DNA of 64,000 bases, taken from Nocardioides sp. REDSEA-S33_B3. GTDB lineage: Bacteria; Actinomycetota; Actinomycetes; Propionibacteriales; Nocardioidaceae. Positions 18,931 to 27,371 of the stretch are shown in pieces. Both the position numbers and the translations under genes were made by a program. Each line of letters starts with the position of its first letter. The stretch's first letter is position 1. The stretch spans positions 78,745 to 142,744 of the forward strand of contig LUPK01000033.1 in NCBI GenBank assembly GCA_001627335.1, read 5' to 3'. The notes beneath the pieces are model-generated. The model was not told the origin of the DNA. It was given only the letters and a program-made list of their open reading frames with translations, and searched no databases.

Positions 18931-18958
18931 GGTTCATCGGGGCGCCGATGAAGCTCAC
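18927..18958. repeat. Hairpin repeat, TTCATCGG family, copy after purD
   Basis: GTGAGgTTCATCGG pairs with CCGATGAAgCTCAC around a 4-nt loop. The purD TGA is part of the left arm. The core TTCATCGG/CCGATGAA recurs in the hairpin after purM at 48082-48117. It may serve as the purA-purD terminator. Confidence 0.6.
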
Positions 18959-19050
18959 GGTGCCCCGACGCAGGTGCATCGGTGGGGCGTGAGACCCCCG
19001 CCCCGGACCACGATGTGCCCCGCACGGACGGACACGCGACAATGGCCGCC

Positions 19051-20481
19051 GTGACCGTCCCGAACGTCCTCGCCACCCGTTACGCCGCCGCCGACCTGGC
19101 CGAGATCTGGTCGCCCGAGCACAAGATCGTCCTGGAGCGCCAGCTCTGGGTCGCGGTGCTGAAGGCCCAGAAGGACCTCGGCATCGAGGTCCCCGAGGGC
19201 GTCGTCGAGGCCTACGAGGCGGTCGTGGCCCGCGGCGAGGAGGCCGTCGACCTCGACTCGATCGCCGCGCGCGAGCGGGTCACCCGCCACGACGTGAAGG
19301 CGCGCATCGAGGAGTTCTGCGCGCTCGCCGGTCACGAGCACATCCACAAGGGCATGACCAGCCGCGACCTCACCGAGAACGTCGAGCAGCTGCAGGTCAA
19401 GCAGTCCCTCGCCCTCCTGCGCGACCGCGCCGTCGCCACCCTGGCGCGGCTCGGCCGCCTCGCCGCCGAGCACGAGACCACCGTGATGGCCGGACGCTCC
19501 CACAACGTCGCCGCGCAGGCGACCACGCTGGGCAAGCGGTTCGCGACCGCCGCCGACGAGATGCTGGTCTCCGTCGAGCGCGTCGAGGACCTCCTCGCGC
19601 GCTACCCGCTGCGCGGCATCAAGGGCCCGATGGGCACCGCCCAGGACATGCTCGACCTCCTCGACGGTGACGCCGAGAAGCTCGCCGACCTCGAGCAGCG
19701 CGTCGCCGCCCACCTCGGCTTCGAGCGGGTGCTGACCAGCGTCGGGCAGGTCTACCCGCGCAGCCTGGACTTCGACGTGCTCTCCGCGTTGGTCCAGCTG
19801 ACCGCCGGCCCGTCGAACCTCGCGACCACGATCCGGCTGATGGCCGGCAACGAGATCGTCACCGAGGGCTTCAAGGAGGGGCAGGTCGGCTCCTCGGCGA
19901 TGCCGCACAAGATGAACACCCGCTCCTGCGAGCGCGTCAACGGCCTGGCCGTCGTCACCCGCGGCTACCTCTCGATGGTGGGCGAGCTGGCCGGCGACCA
20001 GTGGAACGAGGGCGACGTGTCCTGCTCCGTCGTACGCCGCGTGGCGCTGCCCGACGCGTTCTTCGCCGTCGACGGGCTGTTCCAGACCTTCCTCACCGTG
20101 CTCGACGAGTTCGGCGCGTTCCCGGCCGTGATCCAGCGCGAGCTCGACCGCTACCTCCCGTTCCTGGCCACCACCAAGGTGCTGATGAGCGCGGTCCGCA
20201 ACGGCGTCGGCCGCGAGACCGCCCACGAGGCGATCAAGGAGGCCGCGGTCGGCACCGCGCTCTCGATGCGCCAGGGCCAGGCCGAGAACGACGTCTTCGC
20301 CAAGCTCGCCGCCGACGAGCGGCTCGGGCTCACCCAGGCCCAGCTCGAGGCGCTGGTCGCGGAGCCGATCAGCTTCACCGGCGCCGCTGTGGCGCAGGTG
20401 CAGGCGGTCGTCCGGGCCGTCGAGGCGCTGTGCGAGCGGCACCCGGCGGCTGCGGCGTACTCGCCCGGCGCCATCCTCTGA
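19051..20481 (+). CDS. purB: Adenylosuccinate lyase
   Basis: A 476-residue lyase acting twice in purine synthesis: on SAICAR and on adenylosuccinate. The family signature GSSAMPHKMNTRSCERVNGL (flexible catalytic loop) is intact, with the catalytic His region TSRDLTENVEQ earlier. GTG 19051 gives the usual N-terminus MTVPNVLATRY and has GACAAT 7 nt before it as a leaderless-type -10 box. An in-frame ATG three codons upstream (19042) is the alternative. It has its own promoter after the purD hairpin. Confidence 0.96.
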   Translation: MTVPNVLATRYAAADLAEIWSPEHKIVLERQLWVAVLKAQKDLGIEVPEGVVEAYEAVVARGEEAVDLDSIAARERVTRHDVKARIEEFCALAGHEHIHKGMTSRDLTENVEQLQVKQSLALLRDRAVATLARLGRLAAEHETTVMAGRSHNVAAQATTLGKRFATAADEMLVSVERVEDLLARYPLRGIKGPMGTAQDMLDLLDGDAEKLADLEQRVAAHLGFERVLTSVGQVYPRSLDFDVLSALVQLTAGPSNLATTIRLMAGNEIVTEGFKEGQVGSSAMPHKMNTRSCERVNGLAVVTRGYLSMVGELAGDQWNEGDVSCSVVRRVALPDAFFAVDGLFQTFLTVLDEFGAFPAVIQRELDRYLPFLATTKVLMSAVRNGVGRETAHEAIKEAAVGTALSMRQGQAENDVFAKLAADERLGLTQAQLEALVAEPISFTGAAVAQVQAVVRAVEALCERHPAAAAYSPGAIL

Positions 20482-20548
20482 CGCCGCTTCCACTCGCTGC
20501 GGCGGACACCTCACCCGGGTGAAACATCCGACGTGTTGACTTGTCCGC

Positions 20549-23398
20549 ATGGTTGAGGAGACCCGTACGCCGGAGACCGCCGACCTCATCGAGGCCGACC
20601 GCCGCGAGCCCCGGGTGTCGGCGTTCGCGGGGGGCGTGTCCTCCGACGAGCAGCACGCCTCGCTGCGGGCGTCGGTGCGTCAGCTCGGCCGCCTGCTCGG
20701 GGAGGCGATCAGCCGGCACCAGGGTCCGGAGACGCTCGCGCTGGTCGAGCAGGTCCGCGAGCTCTCGCGCGACCCCGACGACGGCGACCTGCACGCGCTG
20801 CTCAGCGAGCAGGACGACGCGACGGCCGTGACCCTGGCGCGCGCATTCACGGCGTACTTCCAGCTCGTCAACGTCACCGAGCAGCTGCACCGCTGGCAGG
20901 AGGTGACCGAGGACGGCGAGGGGCCGCTGGCCGCGACGACCGGCCGCATCCGTGAGGCGCTCGACGAGGGCTCGCTGAGCCCGGAGCTGCTGACCGAGGT
21001 GCTCGGCCGGGTCGAGTACCGCCCCGTCTTCACCGCCCACCCCACCGAGTCCACCCGCCGCACGGTCCTGCGGCTGCTGCGCAAGGTCGCCGCGACGATC
21101 GCCGCCGCCGAGGACCCGCGCCGCCGCCCCGGCGACGACGCGCGCACCGAGCGCCGCCTCGCCGAGCTGGTCGACCTGCTGTGGCAGACCGACGAGCTGC
21201 GCATCGCCAAGCCGCAGCCCACCGACGAGGCGCGCACCGCGCTCTACTACCTCGCCCAGATCGCCCAGCACGTCATCCCCGGGCTGATGGAGGAGCTGCA
21301 GCACCAGCTCGGCACCGTCGGTGTCGAGCTGCCCGCCGACGCGCGGCCGCTGCGCTTCGGCACGTGGGCGGGCGGCGACCGCGACGGCAACCCGTTCGTC
21401 ACCCCGGAGGTCACGCTGGAGGTGCTCGGCCTGCAGCATGACTTCGGGCTGCGCGAGCTGGTCCGCCAGGTCGAAGAGCTGCTCACCGAGATGAGCGCCT
21501 CCACCCGCGTCGTCGACGTGACCGAGGAGCTCCAGGAGTCGCTGGCCGCCGACGCCGAGGCGCTGCCGATCACCTACTCCACGATCAAGCGGCTCAACGC
21601 CGAGGAGCCCTACCGCCTCAAGCTCAGCTTCGTCCGCGTCCGTCTCCAGCGCACCCGCGACCGGCTCGCGAACGGCACCGCCCACGAGCCCGGCCGCGAC
21701 TACCTCGGGTTCGCCGAGCTGCTGCGCGACCTCACGCTCGTGCGCGACTCGATGCTCGCTGACGGCGACACGCTGACCGGCAACGGCGCGATCCTGCGGA
21801 TGATCCGCACCGCCACCGCGACCGGCCTCGGCATGGCGACCCTCGACGTGCGCGAGCACAGCGGCAAGCACCACGACGCCCTCGCGGAGCTCTTCGACCG
21901 CACCGGCGAGCTCGACGTGCCGTACGCCGACCTCGACCGTGAGCAGCGCATCGAGCTGCTCTCCCGGGAGATGGCGGGTCGGCGTCCGCTCGTCGGCGCC
22001 GGGCACCCGCTGGGTGACGGTCAGGCCGCCGCCAGCCTGGAGCTGATGCAGACCCTGCGCACGGCGCTGGACACCTACGGCCCCGACGTCGTCGAGACCT
22101 ACATCGTGTCGATGGCGCACGACGTCGACGACCTCTTCGCGGTCGTGGTGCTGGCCCGCGAGGCCGGGCTGGTCGACACAGGCGCCGAGGGGGAGGACGC
22201 GGTCGCGCGGATCGGGTTCGCCCCGCTCTTCGAGACCGTCGCCGAGCTCGAGGTGGCGGGGCCGCTGCTGGAGCGGCTGCTCTCGGACCCGGCGTACCGT
22301 CGCGTGGTCGCCGCCCGCGGGGACGTGCAGGAGATCATGCTCGGCTACTCAGACTCCTCCAAGGACGCCGGCATCGCCGCCTCGCAGTGGCAGATCCACC
22401 GCGCCCAGCGGGCGCTGCGCGACATCGCCCGCGAGCACGGCGTGCGGCTGCGGCTCTTCCACGGCCGCGGCGGCTCGGTGGGTCGTGGCGGTGGCCCGAC
22501 GGCGGAGGCGATCCTCTCCCAGCCCTACGGCTCTCTCGACGGGCCCATCAAGGTGACCGAGCAGGGCGAGGTCATCTCCGACAAGTACCTCCTGCCCGAG
22601 CTCGGTCGCTACAACCTCGAGGGCGCGCTCGCCGCCGTGGTCGAGGCATCGGTCCTGCACCGCACCTCGCTGCTGCCGCAGGAGGTCCTCGACGACTGGA
22701 ACGGCACCATGGACCTGGTCGCCGGCCACGGCCAGACGGCCTACCGCGGGCTGGTGCGCGACGAGGCGCTCGTGCCGTTCTTCGTCACCGCGACCCCGGT
22801 CGACGAGCTGGGCAAGATGAACATCGGCTCGCGCCCGTCCAAGCGCCCCGGCGGCGCCGGCGGCCTCGACGACCTGCGCGCGATCCCGTGGGTCTTCGGG
22901 TGGACCCAGTCGCGGATCATCCTGCCCGGCTGGTTCGGCGTCGGCTCCGGCCTCGCCGCGGCCCGCGAGGACGGTCGCCTGGAGACGCTGCAGGAGATGT
23001 ACGGCTCTTGGAGCTTCTTCCGCACCTTCCTCTCCAACGTGCAGATGACGCTCACCAAGACCGACCTCGACATCGCCGGTCGCTACGTCCGCACCCTCGT
23101 GCCCGACGAGGCGGCCGGCATCTTCGACGTCATCCGCGCCGAGCACGAGCGCACCGTCGAGGAGGTGCTGCGGGTGACCGGCCAGTCCGCGCTGCTCGAG
23201 CAGGCTCCGGTGCTGCGCCGCACCCTCGAGCTGCGCGACCACTACCTCGCGCCGCTGCACGCGCTCCAGGTCTCGATGCTGGCCCGCTCCCGCGAGGCCG
23301 TCGGCGACGACCCGGACGCCTCCGCGCCCGAGGACGTCCAACGCGCGCTGTCGCTGACGATCAACGGCATCGCCGCGGGGCTGCGAAACACCGGCTGA
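20549..23398 (+). CDS. ppc: Phosphoenolpyruvate carboxylase
   Basis: A 949-residue enzyme that carboxylates PEP to oxaloacetate to refill the citric acid cycle. The catalytic His motif [15 protein letters not shown] is near residue 160. The second signature, [18 protein letters not shown], and the Gly-rich loop [15 protein letters not shown] are near residues 595-650. The protein ends in the conserved RNTG. The length is normal. It is co-directional with purB with a 67-bp gap. The message probably ends at the large inverted repeat at 23431-23519. Confidence 0.98.
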   Translation: MVEETRTPETADLIEADRREPRVSAFAGGVSSDEQHASLRASVRQLGRLLGEAISRHQGPETLALVEQVRELSRDPDDGDLHALLSEQDDATAVTLARAFTAYFQLVNVTEQLHRWQEVTEDGEGPLAATTGRIREALDEGSLSPELLTEVLGRVEYRPVFTAHPTESTRRTVLRLLRKVAATIAAAEDPRRRPGDDARTERRLAELVDLLWQTDELRIAKPQPTDEARTALYYLAQIAQHVIPGLMEELQHQLGTVGVELPADARPLRFGTWAGGDRDGNPFVTPEVTLEVLGLQHDFGLRELVRQVEELLTEMSASTRVVDVTEELQESLAADAEALPITYSTIKRLNAEEPYRLKLSFVRVRLQRTRDRLANGTAHEPGRDYLGFAELLRDLTLVRDSMLADGDTLTGNGAILRMIRTATATGLGMATLDVREHSGKHHDALAELFDRTGELDVPYADLDREQRIELLSREMAGRRPLVGAGHPLGDGQAAASLELMQTLRTALDTYGPDVVETYIVSMAHDVDDLFAVVVLAREAGLVDTGAEGEDAVARIGFAPLFETVAELEVAGPLLERLLSDPAYRRVVAARGDVQEIMLGYSDSSKDAGIAASQWQIHRAQRALRDIAREHGVRLRLFHGRGGSVGRGGGPTAEAILSQPYGSLDGPIKVTEQGEVISDKYLLPELGRYNLEGALAAVVEASVLHRTSLLPQEVLDDWNGTMDLVAGHGQTAYRGLVRDEALVPFFVTATPVDELGKMNIGSRPSKRPGGAGGLDDLRAIPWVFGWTQSRIILPGWFGVGSGLAAAREDGRLETLQEMYGSWSFFRTFLSNVQMTLTKTDLDIAGRYVRTLVPDEAAGIFDVIRAEHERTVEEVLRVTGQSALLEQAPVLRRTLELRDHYLAPLHALQVSMLARSREAVGDDPDASAPEDVQRALSLTINGIAAGLRNTG

Positions 23399-23430
23399 TC
23401 CCGGCTGACCCCGGGCTGGCCCGGGGTGGC

Positions 23431-23519
23431 CGTAGCCGGACGGACCGAACCGGCTGGTCGACCACCGACCCACGCGGCGTGTCCGTCAGTTCCGCCGCTG
23501 TTCGGTCCGTCCGGCTACG
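23431..23519. terminator. 20-bp perfect inverted repeat between ppc and the MFS gene
   Basis: Arms at 23431-23450 (CGTAGCCGGACGGACCGAAC) and 23500-23519 are exact reverse complements with 49 nt between. Both flanking genes end here (ppc +, MFS -), so it can terminate both. The long spacer is unusual for a simple terminator and also fits a repeat element. Confidence 0.6.
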
Positions 23520-23531
23520 TGGGGGCATTCG

Positions 23532-24970
23532 TCACGACCGCAACGAGCGGACCGCGACGGCCAGCGAAGCGGCGACCATCAGCGCGGCCACGACCAGCGC
23601 CGCGCGCAGGCCGGCGGCAGCGCCGTACGACGTGGCGACGACGGTGTAGGCGGTGACGCCTGCGGCCGTGCCGAGCGCCGAGCCGATGCGCTGGCCGGTC
23701 TGCAGCGCCCCGCCGGCAGCGCCGCCCATCCGCGGCGGGACCTCGTCGAGGGTGAGGGTGATGTTGGGGGAGATGACCGCCCCGCCACCGAGCCCGGCGA
23801 CGAACAGCAGCGGCGTCAGCACCCACCCGATGCCGGCGCCGTCCTGCCCGGGCAGCACCACGGCGAGCGCGACCACCGACAGCAGCACCACGACGAGCGC
23901 GGCGACGGTCAGCGGGCGCCCGCCCGCCCGGCGAGCGGCGAGGAGATCGCCGAGCCGCCGGCGAACCCGGTCAGCACGGCGCCCGCCGCCAGCGGCCCCA
24001 GCCCCAGCTCGGTCTGCAGGTGGATGGCGAGGACGAGCACGAGCCCCGTAAAGCCGGTGAAGTAGAGGCTGCCGACCGCGATGCCGTCGGCGAACCCGGG
24101 GGTACGCCGGAGCAGGCCGACGTCCAGCAGCGGCGCACCGCCCCGCGCCACCACCCGGCGCTCCCACCGCACGAACGCCCAACCCAGCGCCGGGACCGCC
24201 GCGAGCAGGACCAGCCAGCGGTACCCGCCGCCCTCCAGGCTCACCAGCGGGTAGATCACGCACAGCACGGCCAGCCCGAGCAGGAGCGCGCCGACGAGGT
24301 CGAGCCTGGGGTCGTCGCCCTCCGAGGAGACCTCGGACGGGACGATCCGGGCGACCAGCACGAGCGCCACCAGTCCGACGGGCACGTTGACCCAGAAGAT
24401 CCAGCGCCAGCCGTCCTCGCTGCCTGCCAGGGTGATGATCAGCCCGCCGAGCACGGGGCCGAGCGCGGAGGAGATCGAGACGACGAAGCCGAAGAGGCCG
24501 AAGGCCCGTCCCCGCTCCGCGCCCCGGAAGAGCGTCTGGATGAGCCCGGAGTTCTGCGGGGTCAGCAGCCCGGCGCTGATGCCCTGGAGCAGCCTCGCGG
24601 CCACCACGAGCTCGATGCCCGGGGCGATCCCGACGAGCGCGCTGGAAACCACGAACCCGGTCAGCCCGACCAGCATCAGCCGCCGTCGCCCGAACGCGTC
24701 GCCGAGCCGCCCGCCGATCACGAGCACCAGGCCGAAGCTCAGCGCGTACCCCGACACCACCCACTGCACCGCGGCCGCCGACGTGTCCAGCCCCGACTGC
24801 ATCGAGGGGATCGCGACGTTGACGATCGTGACGTCGAGCAGCGACATGAAGCCGACGACCAGCGACACCGCGAGGATGCGCCAGCGCCGCGGGTCCGGCT
24901 CGTACGCCGTGCTCCGCCGCCCCTCCGCGTCCTCGCCCGTCGCGGGCTGCGCCTGCTGCTCGACCACCAC
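23532..24970 (-). pseudogene. MFS drug exporter (DHA2/EmrB-QacA type), frameshifted at a GGGC repeat
   Basis: From GTG 24970 the frame encodes a typical major-facilitator exporter: SLLDVTIVNVAIPSMQ in helix 1, GGRLGDAFGRRRLML between helices 2 and 3 and LGGLIITL in helix 5. It then stops at 23909 just after AISSPLAG. The last four or so helices (PLTVAALVVVLLS, GGGAVISPNITL, GQRIGSALGTAAG) continue in another frame to 23532. The break is at three tandem GGGC units. One more unit would restore a 480-residue protein, the normal family length. It may be phase-variable, recently inactivated or mis-sequenced. Confidence 0.85.
23918..23929 (-). repeat. GGGC tetranucleotide repeat (3 units) at the MFS frameshift
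   Basis: Three GGGC units on the coding strand (GCCC on the plus strand). With four units the frame reads AGRAGGRPLTV and joins the two halves of the exporter. With three it runs into TGA. Confidence 0.75.
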
Positions 24971-25031
24971 CCCACCCTCTCCCCGCGCCCAACACCCTCC
25001 CGGGTCGAGCACAGCCGGTCGAGCACAGCGG

Positions 25032-25101
25032 GTCGAGCCGGCGCATTGGTACGCCGGCTCGGCGTGCGGGTGGGTCGAACCGGCGCATTGGTACGCCGGC
25101 C
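25032..25101. repeat. Two tandem palindromic elements (CCGGCGcattggtaCGCCGG)
   Basis: Two copies about 41 bp apart share GGTCGA, CCGGCG, the loop cattggta, CGCCGG and CGGCGTGC. Copy 1 has 9-bp arms at 25035-25043 and 25052-25060; copy 2 has 6-bp arms at 25080-25085 and 25094-25099. They lie between the divergent MFS and monooxygenase-like genes. Confidence 0.7.
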
Positions 25102-25193
25102 CGGCGTGCTGGGGCGTGGTGGTGGCCACTCGGGAAGGTTGTGGAGGAGTGCCGACGTGGCGGACCGGGTGCAGGGCCGCGACCATAGGGGGC

Positions 25194-25781
25194 ATGTCCA
25201 CCCCCGTCACCGTGAGCATCACCCGGCATCTCGACCCCGGCCGCGAGGTCGAGATGACCAGCTGGCTGCAGGCGGGTACGACGTTGGCCCAGCGCTTCCC
25301 GGGGTTCCTCGGCGCCGGGTGGGTCCGGCCGGAGGCCGACTCCGAGACGTGGCACATGCTCTACCGGTTCGCCGACGCCGAGTCGCTCCAGGCGTGGGAG
25401 GACTCCCCGCAGCGACAGTGGTGGCGCGACTCCGCGGCCGGGCTGGGCGTCGTGGAGAGCCGAGTGGAGCGGCGTACCGGGATCGAGGGCTGGTTCGACG
25501 AGCCGCACTCCCGCGACATCCGTGACCTCCGCATGGGCCCGAAGGCGCCGCCGCGGTGGAAGCAGGCGGTGACCATCTTCCTGGTGTTCTACCCGTTGTC
25601 GGTGCTGGTCAACTGGCTGGCCGGCGCGGTCGGGGTCAACGACCTGACGCTGCTGCTGCGGGTCTTCCTGGTCATCGCGGTGATGACGCCGACGATGACG
25701 TACTTCGCGCTGCCGTGGATCACGCGACGGATGGAGTGGTTCCTCCAGGGGCAGCCGCCGCCCTGGCGCCGCGCACGGTGA
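25194..25781 (+). CDS. Antibiotic biosynthesis monooxygenase (ABM) domain membrane protein
   Basis: A 195-residue protein with an N-terminal ABM-like ferredoxin fold (residues ~5-100: VTVSITRHLDPGREVEM, FPGFLGAGWVRP, HMLYRFADAESLQAWEDSP). Two hydrophobic helices at about 125-145 and 152-172 follow, and a short basic tail. Proteins of this architecture are widespread in actinobacteria and alphaproteobacteria; no reaction is established. ATG 25194 is preceded 7 nt earlier by GACCAT as a -10-like box. It is divergent from the broken MFS gene. Confidence 0.75.
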   Translation: MSTPVTVSITRHLDPGREVEMTSWLQAGTTLAQRFPGFLGAGWVRPEADSETWHMLYRFADAESLQAWEDSPQRQWWRDSAAGLGVVESRVERRTGIEGWFDEPHSRDIRDLRMGPKAPPRWKQAVTIFLVFYPLSVLVNWLAGAVGVNDLTLLLRVFLVIAVMTPTMTYFALPWITRRMEWFLQGQPPPWRRAR

Positions 25782-25789
25782 GTGGCGGG

Positions 25790-25885
25790 GTCTCGACGTC
25801 CGCTCGTCGCTGGCGCTCCTCGCTGCTCGACCACCGGGACCGGCCCGCTGCTCGCCGGCGCTCCTCGCTGCTCGACCACCGGGGG
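25790..25885. repeat. Dispersed repeat, CTCGCTGCTCGACCACC units (GAGGTGCGAG family relative)
   Basis: Two direct copies of a unit reading about GGCGCTCCTCGCTG then CTCGACCACCGGG, preceded by GGTCTCGACG. It resembles the elements at 11924 and 36121. It sits directly upstream of the purC promoter. Confidence 0.6.
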
Positions 25886-25892
25886 GCGGCCC

Positions 25893-25898
25893 TAGGCT
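25893..25898 (+). promoter_or_regulatory. purC -10 box (TAGGCT), leaderless
   Basis: TAGGCT ends 6 nt before the purC GTG at 25905, so the transcript begins at the start codon. Confidence 0.65.
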
Positions 25899-25904
25899 GG
25901 GGCC

Positions 25905-26801
25905 GTGGCCGACCTGAACATCCCGCCCGCTCCCGCGATCGCCGGCACCCGGCACGTCCACTCCGGCAAGGTGCGTGACCTCTACGAGGTCACCGAGGGC
26001 GACCACGCCGGCCGCTTCCTCATGGTCGCCAGCGACCGCCTCTCGATCTTCGACTTCGTGCTCGACACCACGATCCCCGACAAGGGCGAGATCCTGACCC
26101 GGATGTCGCTGTGGTGGTTCGAGCAGCTCTCCGACCTGGTCCCGCACCACGTGGTGTCCACCGACGTGCCCGAGGCCGTCCGCGGCCGCGCGGTGATCTG
26201 CGAGAAGCTCGACATGTTCCCGGTCGAGTGCGTGGCCCGCGGCTACCTCACCGGCTCCGGCCTCATCGACTACCGCGCCACCGGCGAGGTCTGCGGGGTC
26301 CCGCTGCCCGCCGGTCTGGTCGACGGCAGCCGCCTGGACCACCCGATCTTCACCCCCGCCACGAAGGCCGAGCTCGGCGACCACGACGAGAACGTCTCCT
26401 ACGACGCCGTCGTGGCGACCATCGGTGCCGACGACGCGGCCGCCCTGCGCGACCTGACGCTGCAGGTCTACGCCCGCGCCGAGTCGCTGGCCCGGGAGCG
26501 CGGCATCCTGCTGGCCGACACGAAGCTGGAGTTCGGGCGGAGGTCGGACGGGGCCGTCGTCCTGGGCGACGAGGTGCTCACCCCCGACTCCAGCCGGTTC
26601 TGGCCGGCCGACGACTACGAGCCCGGCCGCACCCAGCCGTCCTACGACAAGCAGATCGTGCGCAACTGGGCACTCTCTCCCGAGTCGGGCTGGGACAAGG
26701 CGTCCGGCGAGGCGCCGCCCGCGCTGCCCACCGAGGTCGTCGAGCGCACCCGTTCGCGCTACATCGAGGCCTACGAGCGCCTCACCGGCCAGCGGTTCTG
26801 A
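25905..26801 (+). CDS. purC: SAICAR synthetase
   Basis: A 298-residue enzyme that joins aspartate to CAIR using ATP in purine synthesis. The N-terminal HSGKVRDLYEV (nucleotide binding) and the signatures LDMFPVECVARGYLTGSG and LADTKLEFG are intact. It is the long bacterial/yeast-like form. GTG 25905 is set by the -10 box 6 nt upstream. An SRPBCC gene follows after 14 nt. Confidence 0.98.
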   Translation: MADLNIPPAPAIAGTRHVHSGKVRDLYEVTEGDHAGRFLMVASDRLSIFDFVLDTTIPDKGEILTRMSLWWFEQLSDLVPHHVVSTDVPEAVRGRAVICEKLDMFPVECVARGYLTGSGLIDYRATGEVCGVPLPAGLVDGSRLDHPIFTPATKAELGDHDENVSYDAVVATIGADDAAALRDLTLQVYARAESLARERGILLADTKLEFGRRSDGAVVLGDEVLTPDSSRFWPADDYEPGRTQPSYDKQIVRNWALSPESGWDKASGEAPPALPTEVVERTRSRYIEAYERLTGQRF

Positions 26802-26815
26802 GAGCGGGTACGACG

Positions 26816-27244
26816 ATGCACACCGTCGGCGGCACCGTGCCGTTCCCCGTGCCGGCCGAGGTGGCCTTCGACTACCTCGTCGACCCGGCCAACCGCCCCC
26901 AGTGGCAGTCCAGCCTGGCCGCGGTCGAGGACGTCACCGGGCAGGTCGGGGTCGGGCAGACCTGGACCGACGTCACCAGGCCCGGGCTGCGTCCGGCGAT
27001 GCGCACCACCTCCTACGACCGGCCGCGCCAGTGGTCCGAGGACGGCACCTGGAAGGCCGTGACGGCCGCGCTGGACCTGGAGTTCGTCCCGACCGGGACC
27101 GGGTGCGACGTGCGGTTCCGCTTCCGGATCACCGGGCCCGGGCCGGTGCGTGGGATCGGGTTGCTGGCGTCGTACGCCTCGGTGCTGCCGGTGCGCGCCG
27201 ACCTGAGGAAGGCCGCGCAGATCCTGGGGTCGCGAAGCCGCTGA
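26816..27244 (+). CDS. SRPBCC (START-like) family protein
   Basis: A 142-residue polyketide-cyclase/dehydrase-like protein with a hydrophobic ligand cavity fold. The N-terminal pattern VPFPVPAEVAFDYLVDPANRPQWQSSL is typical of SRPBCC proteins. No catalytic residue can be assigned and the ligand is unknown. It follows purC by 14 nt and is probably in the same message, though no functional link to purines is evident. Confidence 0.75.
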   Translation: MHTVGGTVPFPVPAEVAFDYLVDPANRPQWQSSLAAVEDVTGQVGVGQTWTDVTRPGLRPAMRTTSYDRPRQWSEDGTWKAVTAALDLEFVPTGTGCDVRFRFRITGPGPVRGIGLLASYASVLPVRADLRKAAQILGSRSR

Positions 27245-27334
27245 GGCAGGGCTGGGCAGGTCGTCGCTGTGGCGGGATCCAGCACCGGCGCCGATCTTTG
27301 GACGGCAGCACTGCCCGCGTTGGTGACCGGTCGG

Positions 27335-27340
27335 TAGGTT
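27335..27340 (+). promoter_or_regulatory. -10 box (TAGGTT) of the acyl-CoA synthetase gene
   Basis: TAGGTT lies 31 nt before the GTG start. The leader holds ACGGAGG about 6 nt before the start. Confidence 0.5.
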
Positions 27341-27371
27341 GGCGCCGAACCCGACGTGACGGAGGCCACCT

